In this document: piece by piece, positions 54,470 through 63,135 of the stretch | Numbering within the stretch: position 1 is the first letter of the stretch | Layout: every line of letters begins with the position of its first letter | Assembly: GCA_903927755.1 (NCBI GenBank) | Contig: CAIYOD010000042.1 | Location: forward strand, 1 to 64,000 | DNA: 64,000 nucleotides | Reading direction: 5' to 3' | DNA from: an uncultured Thermoleophilia bacterium | Lineage (GTDB): Bacteria; Actinomycetota; Thermoleophilia; UBA2241 | Made by a program: the position numbers and the translations under genes | The notes under the pieces: model-generated | Seen by the model: only the letters and a program-made list of their open reading frames with translations | Databases searched by the model: none | Told to the model about the DNA's origin: nothing

Positions 54470-54952
54470 TCAGCTCACCTCCTGGAAGGCGTCCTTGAAC
54501 TTGGCCGCGTAGGCCTTCTTGCGCGCCTTGATCTGGTCGGTGTCGTCCACGTACTCGAGCGCCTTGGTGGGGCAGAAGGCGGCGCACTGCGGCGAGCCGT
54601 CGCAGTTGTCGCACTTGAAGATGCTGCTGGTGGCCGCGTCGTAGCGGGCGTTGCCGAACGGGCAGGCGATCACGCACATGCGGCAGCGGATGCACTTGTC
54701 GGCGTCCCAGTCGATCATCGCCTGGGTGGTCGTGCTGTTGTGCATGGCGCCCGTGGGGCAGACGGTGACGCACGCGGCGTCGTCGCACTGCTGGCACATC
54801 ATCGGCACCGAGATGCCTTCACGTTCCCACGTGAAGGCCTGGACCCGGGATGCAGCCGGGCGGAACCGCCGCTCGTGCTCGAACGAGCACGCCAGCTCGC
54901 AGTTCCGGCACCCGGTGCACTTGTCCGGGTGGATCATCAGCACTTTCGCCAT
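54470..54952 (-). CDS. Four-cluster ferredoxin-like electron-transfer subunit (HycB/AorA type)
   Basis: 160 residues with four Cys groups: CTGCRNCELAC, CQQCDDAACVTVCP, CIRCRMCVIACP and CDNCDGSPQCAAFCP, enough for four [4Fe-4S] clusters. Such small subunits sit on AOR/WOR enzymes, formate dehydrogenase and DMSO reductase and carry electrons away. First gene of the operon; AGGAGG lies right before the ATG. No Tat signal, so the complex is cytoplasmic. Confidence 0.9.
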   Translation of the reverse strand: MAKVLMIHPDKCTGCRNCELACSFEHERRFRPAASRVQAFTWEREGISVPMMCQQCDDAACVTVCPTGAMHNSTTTQAMIDWDADKCIRCRMCVIACPFGNARYDAATSSIFKCDNCDGSPQCAAFCPTKALEYVDDTDQIKARKKAYAAKFKDAFQEVS

Positions 54953-55122
54953 GGCCTCCTCCTTCTGGGAGCGGGGCCGCGAGCACGGTCGCCCGTCCGC
55001 GGCTCGTCGCGGGTACAGGAGGAGCATGGGGCGGACCGTCGTCGGGGTCGATTCGCTGCGTGACTACTCTTTGCGCGAAAAGGCAGGGCGCGTGCACACC
55101 CGCCCGGGGCGGGGCGGCCAGG

Positions 55123-56616
55123 TCAGTCCGGCTGCTGGCCCAGAAGGACCGCCGCCTGCAGGCCGAGGCGGACGTCGACGATGTCGTCGAGCTCGCTGAG
55201 GTCGATGCCGAGCAGCTCCTCCACGTGCGCCGACCGCTTCTGCAGCGTGTTGCGGTGGATGTGCAGTTCGTCCGCGGTCTGCTGCACGGCGAGGTGATTC
55301 TCGAAGAGCGTGTACAGCGTCTTGTAGAGGCTGGTGCGGTGTGCGGCGTCGTACTTGAGGAGGGGCCCGAACGTGCGCTGGACGATGTCGGACAGCGCCT
55401 TCTGGTCGAGTCCGTCGAGCAGGATGAGGTGGCCGCTGAGCTCGTCGAAGACCGCGCCTGTGCCCGACTCCGACGAGCGCCGGGCGGCCATGCACGCGGC
55501 GCGCGCCTGCTGCAGGCAGCGCGGCGCGCTCTCGACGCCGGCGAGCGGAGCGGAACAGCCGGCGACGAGTCGCTCCGGGGTGGCCGCCGCCGCGGCCGCC
55601 GCGGCCCGCAGGTCGTCGAGCAGGTCCCTGGCGGACGCGGTCTCGGGGTCGGGCAGCGCCGTCAGCACCACCACGGAGGGCCCGTTGGACAGGCTCAGGA
55701 AGGGGATGCGGCGCCGGCTGAGCCAGGCGTCGAGGGCGCGCAGCACCCCGCCGGTGGACTTGTCCGCGGTCTTGCCGGCAAGTGCGCCGGCGGACGACGG
55801 GCGAAGCGCCGCAGGCTCGATCACCGCCAGGCGCAGCACGCTGGTCGCGCTGAAGCCCTGCTCCTCCAGCCGGATCCGCAGGTCCCGGGAGGGGCTGCGG
55901 CCTGCGAGGATGTCGCGGAGCAGGCCGCGCCGCACCCGCCGCCGCATCTTCAGCTCGTCGCGCTTGCGCAGCAGCTCTAGCGTGACGAGCTGCTGCAGGT
56001 ACAGCAGCGACGCGGCGGCGAAGTCGCTCGGCTCCCGCCGCGAGACCACGGCCGCGAGGACCCGCTCGACGCGGTCCATGATGAAGACCTCGCGGAAGTA
56101 CACGCGGTCGTCTGCGCGATCGACGACGGCGTGCGGACCGGGCAGGCCGCGCAGGCGCTCGTAAGCCTCCCATGCGCCGTGGACGAGGCCGTCGTCCGTC
56201 GAGGCTCGGCCCGAGACGCAGACCACCTGCCCCTGCGTGTCGAAGAGGACGATGGGGACCTCGAGGATCGAGGCGACCCGGTCGACCAGCTCGCCGACGT
56301 CCTTCTCCTGCACGACGAGCTCCAGCAGCTGGATCTGGAGCGCGGCGGTCCGCCGCAGCGTCTGCATGTCACGTGCCGCGGACGCATCGGGTTCCCCGGC
56401 GCCGGCGTCGTGCTCGCGCAGCGCCGCCTCGAGCTCCTCGGTGTGGCGGCGCACCTGGTCCTGCAGTCTGACCGTGGTCTGGAACAGCCCAAAGTCCGAC
56501 TCCCGGACGTCCACCCCGGCCTCCGAGCGGTCCATCAATGCGCTGACGATCTTGTTGAGCCGCGCGACCTCCGCCTGCAGGGCCGCGACGTCCCGGGTGT
56601 CGGGCGCGTCAGCCAC
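55123..56616 (-). CDS. PucR-family transcriptional regulator
   Basis: 497 residues. An N-terminal coiled coil (residues 8-75) leads into a sensor region (about 90-230, VEKD-like LELVVQEKDVGELVDRVASI), a GGDEF-like remnant typical of CdaR/PucR proteins, and the C-terminal HTH_30 domain (HLAVQQTADELHIHRNTLQ). These regulators control amino-acid, purine or aldehyde-related catabolism. It lies between the FIST gene and the AOR operon, all in the same direction, with a 170-bp gap before the AOR operon. Control of that operon is the natural hypothesis. Confidence 0.85.
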   Translation of the reverse strand: MADAPDTRDVAALQAEVARLNKIVSALMDRSEAGVDVRESDFGLFQTTVRLQDQVRRHTEELEAALREHDAGAGEPDASAARDMQTLRRTAALQIQLLELVVQEKDVGELVDRVASILEVPIVLFDTQGQVVCVSGRASTDDGLVHGAWEAYERLRGLPGPHAVVDRADDRVYFREVFIMDRVERVLAAVVSRREPSDFAAASLLYLQQLVTLELLRKRDELKMRRRVRRGLLRDILAGRSPSRDLRIRLEEQGFSATSVLRLAVIEPAALRPSSAGALAGKTADKSTGGVLRALDAWLSRRRIPFLSLSNGPSVVVLTALPDPETASARDLLDDLRAAAAAAAATPERLVAGCSAPLAGVESAPRCLQQARAACMAARRSSESGTGAVFDELSGHLILLDGLDQKALSDIVQRTFGPLLKYDAAHRTSLYKTLYTLFENHLAVQQTADELHIHRNTLQKRSAHVEELLGIDLSELDDIVDVRLGLQAAVLLGQQPD

Positions 56617-57775
56617 TGCGCGCGCCTCCGGCCGCCCGGCTCGATCCGATCGCGACGGCGGTCAACGTCTGGTTCATGTGGAGACCGCAGTACTGCTCGC
56701 CGTAGGTGTTGAACCCGACGGCGTTGTTGGCCCTGAGGAGGTCGGCGACGGGCTGCTCCACCCCCGTCTGAGAGATCTCGAGTCTGCGCAGGATGCAGTC
56801 GAAGGCGAGCACGACCTGCGGCGGGCCGATGCGGGCGCGCACCTGCGCGAGTGCCGTCTCGAGGTTGCGCACGAGGTCGACGCCCTTGGCGCCGCGCAGC
56901 ACGACGCCGCGCTCGATCGCGCAGTAGAACTTGAGGCTGCCGTCGGGGTTCACCTTCTGGATCGAGCGCACGTAGTTGCCGCCGTCGATGAGGACGACGA
57001 CGGGCGACGCGGCGAAGTGTTCGGGGCCGAGGTCGCGCGGATCCACGCCGAGCATCCGCGCGTACTCCTCAGCCGCCGGCAGGCCGTCGATCTCGCTGAC
57101 CACGCGTTCCGCGGGGTCGGCCTCGGTCACCACGAGCCGTTCGTCTGTGGGCTCGAAGTGCTGTGTCTTGAACTCGATGAACGGAAGCGGCGTAGTGACC
57201 AGGACGAGGGCGGCGGAGCCGCTCACGAAGTCGCCGTCGCGGTAGATGTACGTGCTCGCGAAGCTCATGCTGTCGCCGGCCGACCCTCCGACCAGCGGGA
57301 TCTCCCCCAGGCCCTCCTGCAGGGCGTGCGCCAGCTGCTCCTCGTGCCCGAAGAGCCCGTCCACCAGCAGCAACGCAAAGGTGTTGTGCGCGTCCGCCTG
57401 TGGCACCTCGTCCTCGAGCCGCCCTCGCAGGCCGCGCGCGAACGCGACACCTTCGGCGATGCTGAACCCCTGGAGACCGTCGAGATGCCCCATGACCACG
57501 GTGCCGGCCGATGGGGCGAAGCTCACGCCCGTGAGGCTACGGTCGCGGCACCCCAGCGGTCCGATCTCGCCGGCGGTGGTGCACCCCACCACGGGCGTGC
57601 GGCCGAAACGCGTGCGCAGCTCCTCCGCGAGCGCCTCGCGGTCGTAGTCGCTCGAGCAGAAGAACAGCACGAGCGACAGCTCGGGTTGCGCCAGGCCGGC
57701 GTGCAGCTCCTGAACGGCCACTCGAGGCTCTGCGGCACATGACTGCGCGATGCGGATGGTGGGTTCGTCGCCCAT
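56609..57775 (-). CDS. FIST-domain sensor protein
   Basis: 388 residues. FIST_N (about 25-230) carries VVGCTTAGEI, and GHEEQLAHALQEGLGEIPLVGGSAGD is the family hallmark; FIST_C (about 235-375) includes VDPRDLGPEHFAASP and VLAFDCILRR and ends with GFNTYGEQYCGLHMNQT. FIST proteins are proposed small-ligand sensors, often next to signalling genes. The gene overlaps the PucR start by 8 bp, suggesting the two work together. No signal peptide. Confidence 0.88.
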   Translation of the reverse strand: MGDEPTIRIAQSCAAEPRVAVQELHAGLAQPELSLVLFFCSSDYDREALAEELRTRFGRTPVVGCTTAGEIGPLGCRDRSLTGVSFAPSAGTVVMGHLDGLQGFSIAEGVAFARGLRGRLEDEVPQADAHNTFALLLVDGLFGHEEQLAHALQEGLGEIPLVGGSAGDSMSFASTYIYRDGDFVSGSAALVLVTTPLPFIEFKTQHFEPTDERLVVTEADPAERVVSEIDGLPAAEEYARMLGVDPRDLGPEHFAASPVVVLIDGGNYVRSIQKVNPDGSLKFYCAIERGVVLRGAKGVDLVRNLETALAQVRARIGPPQVVLAFDCILRRLEISQTGVEQPVADLLRANNAVGFNTYGEQYCGLHMNQTLTAVAIGSSRAAGGARSG

Positions 57776-57937
57776 CTGCTGCCCTCGTCGTCCGGCGCAC
57801 GGCGTGTGGTCCCGCGCACACCTCTGCGTCCATGATACTGCCGCGGCGCTTGCGGGTGAGTGTGCGCGTGCACGCACACGACCTCCCCAAGCCTGTCCGC
57901 GCACGAGGACGCGGGCGACGCAGCCGTTCCGTGCGTG

Positions 57938-57943
57938 TACACT
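57938..57943 (+). promoter_or_regulatory. -10 box TACACT of typA with ~105-nt leader
   Basis: TACACT lies about 105 nt before the GTG start at 58049. The leader contains a hairpin GCCCGGC/GCCGGGC around 57954-57980. The same hexamer precedes the cold-shock gene at 16611, also with a long leader. Confidence 0.5.
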
Positions 57944-58048
57944 AGAGAGGTCCGCCCGGCCGGCGCAGCCCTGCCGGGCGTTCGGGCGTCAGGCAGCAGC
58001 CGCTGACCTCGCCGCCATCACCAGCCACCCCGACAGAGAGAATACCCC

Positions 58049-60004
58049 GTGCACGCCGCCTCCCAGATCCGCAACCTCGCCATCATCGCCCACATCGACC
58101 ACGGCAAGACGACGCTGATCGACAGCATCTTCCGCGCCGCGCACGTGTTCCGCGAGAACGCGCACGTCGACGAGCGCGTGATGGACAGCAACGACCTCGA
58201 GCGCGAGCGCGGCATCACCATCCGCTCCAAGCACTGCACCGTGGAGTGGAAGGACTACCTCATCAACATCATCGACACGCCCGGTCACGCGGACTTCAGC
58301 GGCGAGGTCGAGCGGGTGCTGAGCATGGTGAACTCCGTGCTGCTGCTGGTGGACGCCAACGAGGGCCCGATGCCCCAGACGCGCTACGTGCTCATGCGGG
58401 CGCTCAGCTTCGGGCTGCGGCCGATCGTCATCGTCAACAAGGCGGACCGGCCCAACGCCGATCCGTCCGGCGCACTGGACAAGACCTTCGACCTCTTCGT
58501 CGAGCTGGGCGCGAACAACGAGCAGCTGGACTTCCCCGTGCTCTACGGCTCTGGTCTCGAGGGCTGGATCGTCAGCGATCTGGACGAGTACCAGAAGGAA
58601 GAGCGCGAGCGCGAGGAGCACCTGGCTGACGGCGGGACGCTCTCGCCGGCGCTGCTCAAGGAGCTGGCCGACGCCGCCATGAACGATCTCTTCGAGACCA
58701 TCATCGCCAGCGTCCCCGCGCCGCAGGTCGACCAGGATGCACCGTTCCTCATGCAGGTGAGCACGCTCGCCTGGAGCGACTACATCGGCCGCATCGGGTG
58801 CGGGCGCGTGCTCGCCGGCGCGCTCAAGGTCGGCGACGAGGTGCAGCGCATCACGACGCGCCACCTCGAGATCGGCGACCCGGACGCCGGCTGGGAGTTC
58901 ACCGGCGCGTCGTCCGCGCGGGTGACGCACCTTTGGGTGACTCACGGCCTCGAGAATCGTGAGGTCGAAGAGGCGTCCGCCGGCGACATCGTCTGGCTCG
59001 CCGGCCCCGACGACATCACGCTCGGTGACACGCTCGCCTCCCCCGAGCTGGAGGCGGCCGACGTCGCGCTGTCGCCGCTCGAGATCGAGGAGCCGACGGT
59101 CAGCATGTTCTTCCTCGTCAACAACGGCCCGTTCGCCGGCCAGGACGGCCGTCCGGCGACTCTGCGTCAGATCAAGGACAGGCTCGAGCGCGAACTGCGC
59201 GTCAACGTCGCGCTCCGCGTCGAGGATCTCGGCCGGCCGGACGGCGTCAAGGTCTCTGGTCGTGGCGAACTGCACCTCGCGATCCTCATCGAGGAGATGC
59301 GCCGCGAGGGCCTCGAGCTCTGCGTCTCGCGCCCTGAGGTCATCACCCACCGCGACTCCAAGGGCAAGCTGCTGGAGCCGATGGAGCAACTGATCATCGA
59401 CGTCCCCGAGGAATACCAGGGCACCGTGATCCAGGAGCTCAGCCTGCGTAAGGGCGAGCTGATCGGCGTCGAGGCGACGGGCACCGGCCTCGTGCGTCTC
59501 GAGTTCACGATCTCGACGCGCGGCCTGATCGGCTACCGCAACGACTTCCTCACCGAGACCCGCGGCCTCGGCGTCATGAGCTCGCGGTTCACGGGCTACG
59601 GCCCGTGGAAGGGCGACCTCCCCGGCCGCGAGCGCGGCTCGCTGGTCAGCCAGACCGGCGGCGAGGCCGCCGGCTACTCGCTCGAGAACCTCCAGAACCG
59701 CGCCGTCCTGTTCGTCGGCAACATGACCCCTGTCTACGAAGGGATGATCGTCGGCGAGAACTCACGCAGCGACGACATGCTCTGCAACCCCACCAAGCGC
59801 AAGGCGCTGGGCAACTACCGGCAGTCGACGAAGGAGATCGACACGGGGCTCAAGGTCCCGCGGGAGATCACCCTCGAGAGCGCGCTGGAGTGGATCGCCG
59901 ACGACGAGCTGGTCGAGGTCACGCCCAAGATCGTGCGCGTGCGCAAGCACATCCTCAGCACCGAGCAGCGCAAGAAGTTCGAGAAGCGCGGCGCGGACGC
60001 CTGA
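58049..60004 (+). CDS. typA: Ribosome-associated GTPase TypA/BipA
   Basis: 651 residues, translational GTPase. G1 is [10 protein letters not shown]3 DTPGH, G4 NKADRP. EF-G-like domains II, III and V follow, and the BipA-specific C-terminal domain includes [16 protein letters not shown] and [17 protein letters not shown]. It binds the ribosome under cold and other stress and helps 50S assembly. GTG start with GAGAG about 9 nt upstream. Long leader and stress role parallel the cold-shock gene. Confidence 0.95.
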   Translation: MHAASQIRNLAIIAHIDHGKTTLIDSIFRAAHVFRENAHVDERVMDSNDLERERGITIRSKHCTVEWKDYLINIIDTPGHADFSGEVERVLSMVNSVLLLVDANEGPMPQTRYVLMRALSFGLRPIVIVNKADRPNADPSGALDKTFDLFVELGANNEQLDFPVLYGSGLEGWIVSDLDEYQKEEREREEHLADGGTLSPALLKELADAAMNDLFETIIASVPAPQVDQDAPFLMQVSTLAWSDYIGRIGCGRVLAGALKVGDEVQRITTRHLEIGDPDAGWEFTGASSARVTHLWVTHGLENREVEEASAGDIVWLAGPDDITLGDTLASPELEAADVALSPLEIEEPTVSMFFLVNNGPFAGQDGRPATLRQIKDRLERELRVNVALRVEDLGRPDGVKVSGRGELHLAILIEEMRREGLELCVSRPEVITHRDSKGKLLEPMEQLIIDVPEEYQGTVIQELSLRKGELIGVEATGTGLVRLEFTISTRGLIGYRNDFLTETRGLGVMSSRFTGYGPWKGDLPGRERGSLVSQTGGEAAGYSLENLQNRAVLFVGNMTPVYEGMIVGENSRSDDMLCNPTKRKALGNYRQSTKEIDTGLKVPREITLESALEWIADDELVEVTPKIVRVRKHILSTEQRKKFEKRGADA

Positions 60005-60052
60005 CGTCCGCGCGCCCTGCGCGTTGTATCGGTAGAGCGCGGGCGCGGTAGC

Positions 60053-60271
60053 ATGGTCGCTGCAGAATGGGCAACCGAGATCTTCCCGCTCCTCATCCTC
60101 GTGGTCGTCGCGCTCGTCGTTGCGGTGTGGCTGGTGCTCACGCGAGTCTTCAAGAACACGCGCGCCGGCCGGCATGCGTCCCACTTCCTCGACGTGGGCG
60201 GCGCGGACATGTCGCCTGAGGACCGGGTCAACTACACCAACCAGCATCCCGGCGCCGGCGGCAACGGCTGA
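60053..60271 (+). CDS. Small single-pass membrane protein
   Basis: 72 residues. One membrane helix (IFPLLILVVVALVVAVWLVL) at residues 10-29 and a basic juxtamembrane stretch. The cytoplasmic tail has the order-breaking segment MSPEDRVNYTNQHPGAGGNG. It is 49 nt downstream of typA in the same direction and might be co-transcribed. Not recognised. Confidence 0.6.
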   Translation: MVAAEWATEIFPLLILVVVALVVAVWLVLTRVFKNTRAGRHASHFLDVGGADMSPEDRVNYTNQHPGAGGNG

Positions 60272-60331
60272 CGCTCCGGCGCGGGCGAGGTGAGTACGAC
60301 GCCGGCCGTGCGTGTGGCGGGCACCTTGGTG

Positions 60332-61186
60332 TCAGACCGACAGCAGCACGATCCCCGCGAACACCGCCGCGAACCCGGCCCACTGTCGCGGCGCCAGCCG
60401 CTCGTGCAGCAGCGCTTGGGCGTAGATCGTGACCACCACCGGCGAGAGGGACCCCAGGATGCTGGTCACGCTGAGATAGCCGATGCCGGTTGCGGCGATG
60501 AAGAGGAAGTTCGCCACGGCGAGCAGGACGCCGATGGCGGCGAGAACCGGGACGTTCTGGCCCTTGAGCGACAGACCGCGCCCGGTGAGCAGCACGTAGC
60601 CGGCGAGGACCACCGCGGACGTCAGCCTCGTGTCGAACACGGCCCAGACCGGCGCGCCCTTGCCGACCGTGCCGTAGATGAGCAGCATGAAGCCCCAGGC
60701 GACGGCGGTGAGGACGGCGAGGATCACCGCCGTGCGCGCGGCGCGGTGGTGTTCCGCGCTGCGACCCCGCTTTTCCTTGCGCGGCGTCCGTGAGATCAGC
60801 ACCACGCCGCACACGGTCACGGCCATCCCGGCGTAGGCGTGCAGGCCGGGACGCTCGCCGAGCAGGATCCCGGCCGACACCGGGATGAGCACCTCGGCGG
60901 CGATGATCGGTGCGACCACGCTCATCGTGCCGATCGCGAGAGCCTTGTAGAACATGACGAGCCCGGCCGCCGTGGCGACCCCGGTGAGGATCAGGAGGAA
61001 GAGGTCCCATCCGCCGGGCGGCGCCTGCCGCACGGTGACCAGCGCGACCGCGGCGGCCGCGGCGGCGGCGATCTGGCTGAGCGCGGTGACGTGCCAGACG
61101 GAGCGCGTCCGGCTCTCGACGCCGGCGAGGAAGTTGGAGGTCCCCCAGGTGAGGCTGGCCGCCAGGGCGAGGAGAGCGGCGAGCAT
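60332..61186 (-). CDS. EamA/DMT-family transporter
   Basis: 284 residues with ten hydrophobic helices in two homologous EamA halves. The first half starts LALAASLTWGTSNFLAG; the second starts AVLTAVAWGFMLLIYG and ends with a glutamate-containing helix loop LLHERLAPRQWAGFAAVF, a family hallmark. Substrates of this family include amino acids, nucleobases and drugs; none is indicated here. A short charged loop (RTPRKEKRGRSAEHH) joins the halves. Confidence 0.85.
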   Translation of the reverse strand: MLAALLALAASLTWGTSNFLAGVESRTRSVWHVTALSQIAAAAAAAVALVTVRQAPPGGWDLFLLILTGVATAAGLVMFYKALAIGTMSVVAPIIAAEVLIPVSAGILLGERPGLHAYAGMAVTVCGVVLISRTPRKEKRGRSAEHHRAARTAVILAVLTAVAWGFMLLIYGTVGKGAPVWAVFDTRLTSAVVLAGYVLLTGRGLSLKGQNVPVLAAIGVLLAVANFLFIAATGIGYLSVTSILGSLSPVVVTIYAQALLHERLAPRQWAGFAAVFAGIVLLSV

Positions 61187-61255
61187 CTATCGTTCCGTGC
61201 GATGCATGACGGCAAGCGTATCGCAATAGTCGGTGAGCCTGCGGCGCACCGCCGG

Positions 61256-61285
61256 TTGACCCATCTTCAGCGGTCAATGGACTAT
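61256..61285 (+). promoter_or_regulatory. Possible promoter TTGACC-N18-GACTAT for the GYD/ALDH pair
   Basis: -35 TTGACC at 61256-61261 and -10 GACTAT at 61280-61285, 54 nt before the ATG at 61340. Confidence 0.4.
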
Positions 61286-61339
61286 CGTGGGTGACGGGTG
61301 GATAGTATGCGCACGCTTGGCCATGAGGAGGAGGGTGTC

Positions 61340-61660
61340 ATGCCGAAGTACATGATCGTCGCCACCTACAACGCCGAGGGCATGAAGGGCGTACTGCGGG
61401 AAGGCGGCAGCGAGCGGCGCAAGATGATCGCCGACATGGCGAAGAACCTCGGCGGCGAGCTGGAGTCGTTCTACTACGCGTTCGGCGCGCACGACGTCTA
61501 CAGCGTGGTCGACCTCCCCGACAACGTGACCGCGGCCGCGATGGGATCGCACATCACGGCGGGCGGTATGGTGCGCTGCGAGATCACCGTGCTGGTCACG
61601 CCGGAGGAGATGGACAAGGCCGCCCGCACGAAGATGTTCTACCGCCCGCCGGGTGACTGA
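61340..61660 (+). CDS. GYD-domain protein
   Basis: 106 residues, ferredoxin-like fold typical of GYD family: MPKYMIVATYNAEGMKGVLREGG, ESFYYAFGAHDVYSVVDLPDN and AITAGG-like THITAGG region (SHITAGGMVRCEITVLVTP). The family has no firm function; members often sit beside dehydrogenases. GAGGAGGAGGG lies just before the ATG. It precedes the aldehyde dehydrogenase by 29 nt. Confidence 0.85.
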   Translation: MPKYMIVATYNAEGMKGVLREGGSERRKMIADMAKNLGGELESFYYAFGAHDVYSVVDLPDNVTAAAMGSHITAGGMVRCEITVLVTPEEMDKAARTKMFYRPPGD

Positions 61661-61689
61661 ACGCGGCGGGCCGACGAGTTGGAGGCTGC

Positions 61690-63126
61690 GTGACTGACGG
61701 AGGCAAGTTCTACATCGACGGGCAGTGGGTCGAGCCGGCCCAGCCCGGAAACGAGATCGTCGTCGTGAATCCGGCGACCGAAGAGGAGGCGGCGCGAGTG
61801 GCGGCCGCCTCTTCCGCCGACGTGGAGTCGGCGGTGCTGGCGGCCCACCGCGCCTTCCCGAGCTGGTCGCAGACGAGCCGCGAGGAGCGCATCGAACTGC
61901 TCACCGCGCTGCGCGAGGCGTACAAGAAGCGCATCCCCGAGATCGCGGCCGCGATGACGACCGAGGTCGGCATCCCCAAGGGGCTCGCCGAGGGCGGCCA
62001 GGTCCTTGCCGGCGCGCGGCACCTCAAGGTCGCCATCGACGCGCTCAGGGACTACCCGCTGGAGCAGGACTGGGGCACCACACGCATCCGGCGCGAGCCC
62101 GTTGGCGTGTGCGCCCTTCTCGCGCCGTGGAACTGGCCGATGAACCAGGTGACCTGCAAGGTCGGCCCGGCGCTCGCCGCCGGCTGCACCATGGTCCTCA
62201 AGCCGAGCCAGCTCTCGCCACTCTCCGCGCTCGTGTTCGCCGACGCGGTGGACGAGGCGGGCTTCCCCGCCGGGGTGTTCAACATGATCAACGGCGCCGG
62301 CGCGGCTCTCGGGGACGCGTTCGCCACGCACCCGCTCGTCGACATGGTCTCCCTCACGGGATCGACCGTGGTCGGCGGCGTGGTCGGCGCCGCCGCCGCC
62401 CCCTCCATCAAGCGTGTCTCGCTGGAGCTGGGCGGCAAGTCAGCCAACATCGTCTTCGGCGACGTGAACGTCGAGAAGGTCGTCCGCTCCGGCACGTTCG
62501 GCGTGATGCACAACTCCGGCCAGACCTGCAACGCCCCGACGCGGATGCTGGTCGCGCAGGAGGTCTACGACGAGGCGGTCGAGGTCGCGGCGCGCGCGGC
62601 TGACGATGTCGCGGTTGGCGACCCGACGGACGCAGCGACGTTCATGGGTCCCGTGGCCGGGCGCAAGCAGTACGACACCGTGCGCGGCCACATCCGGGTC
62701 GGCATCGATGAGGGCGCCCGGCTGGTCGCCGGCGGCCTCGAGCGGCCGGATGGGCTCGGCAAGGGCTTCTTCGTCCGGCCCACCGTGTTCGCCGACGTCA
62801 CCGCGGACATGCGCGTCTTCCAGGACGAGATCTTCGGCCCCGTGCTGTGCATGACGCCGTTCAAGGACGAGGCGCACGCCATCGAGTTGGCCAACGCCAC
62901 CGAGTACGGTCTCTCCGGCTACGTGCAGTCGAGGGACGTGGAGCGCGCGCGCCGTGTCGCGAGCCGCATGCGCACCGGCATGGTGCACCTCAACGGCGCG
63001 CCGACCGACGCCGGCGCTCCGTTCGGCGGCTACCGCAAGTCGGGCAACGGTCGCGAGTGGGGCGTGTTCGGTCTCGAGGATTACCTGGAGGTCAAGGCCG
63101 TGATGGGGTGGTCCGCCCCGAGCTGA
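61690..63126 (+). CDS. NAD(P)-dependent aldehyde dehydrogenase
   Basis: 478 residues. Catalytic Cys280 lies in NSGQTCNAPTR and the general base Glu246 in SLELGGKSANIVF. The cofactor segments PWNWPMNQVTCKVGPAL and LTGSTVVGG, and the C-terminal FGGYRKSGNGREWG, are typical. It oxidises a soluble aldehyde to the acid; the substrate cannot be assigned. It is the second aldehyde-oxidising system in the window besides the tungsten enzyme. Confidence 0.92.
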   Translation: MTDGGKFYIDGQWVEPAQPGNEIVVVNPATEEEAARVAAASSADVESAVLAAHRAFPSWSQTSREERIELLTALREAYKKRIPEIAAAMTTEVGIPKGLAEGGQVLAGARHLKVAIDALRDYPLEQDWGTTRIRREPVGVCALLAPWNWPMNQVTCKVGPALAAGCTMVLKPSQLSPLSALVFADAVDEAGFPAGVFNMINGAGAALGDAFATHPLVDMVSLTGSTVVGGVVGAAAAPSIKRVSLELGGKSANIVFGDVNVEKVVRSGTFGVMHNSGQTCNAPTRMLVAQEVYDEAVEVAARAADDVAVGDPTDAATFMGPVAGRKQYDTVRGHIRVGIDEGARLVAGGLERPDGLGKGFFVRPTVFADVTADMRVFQDEIFGPVLCMTPFKDEAHAIELANATEYGLSGYVQSRDVERARRVASRMRTGMVHLNGAPTDAGAPFGGYRKSGNGREWGVFGLEDYLEVKAVMGWSAPS

Positions 63127-63135
63127 GCGCAGTCG

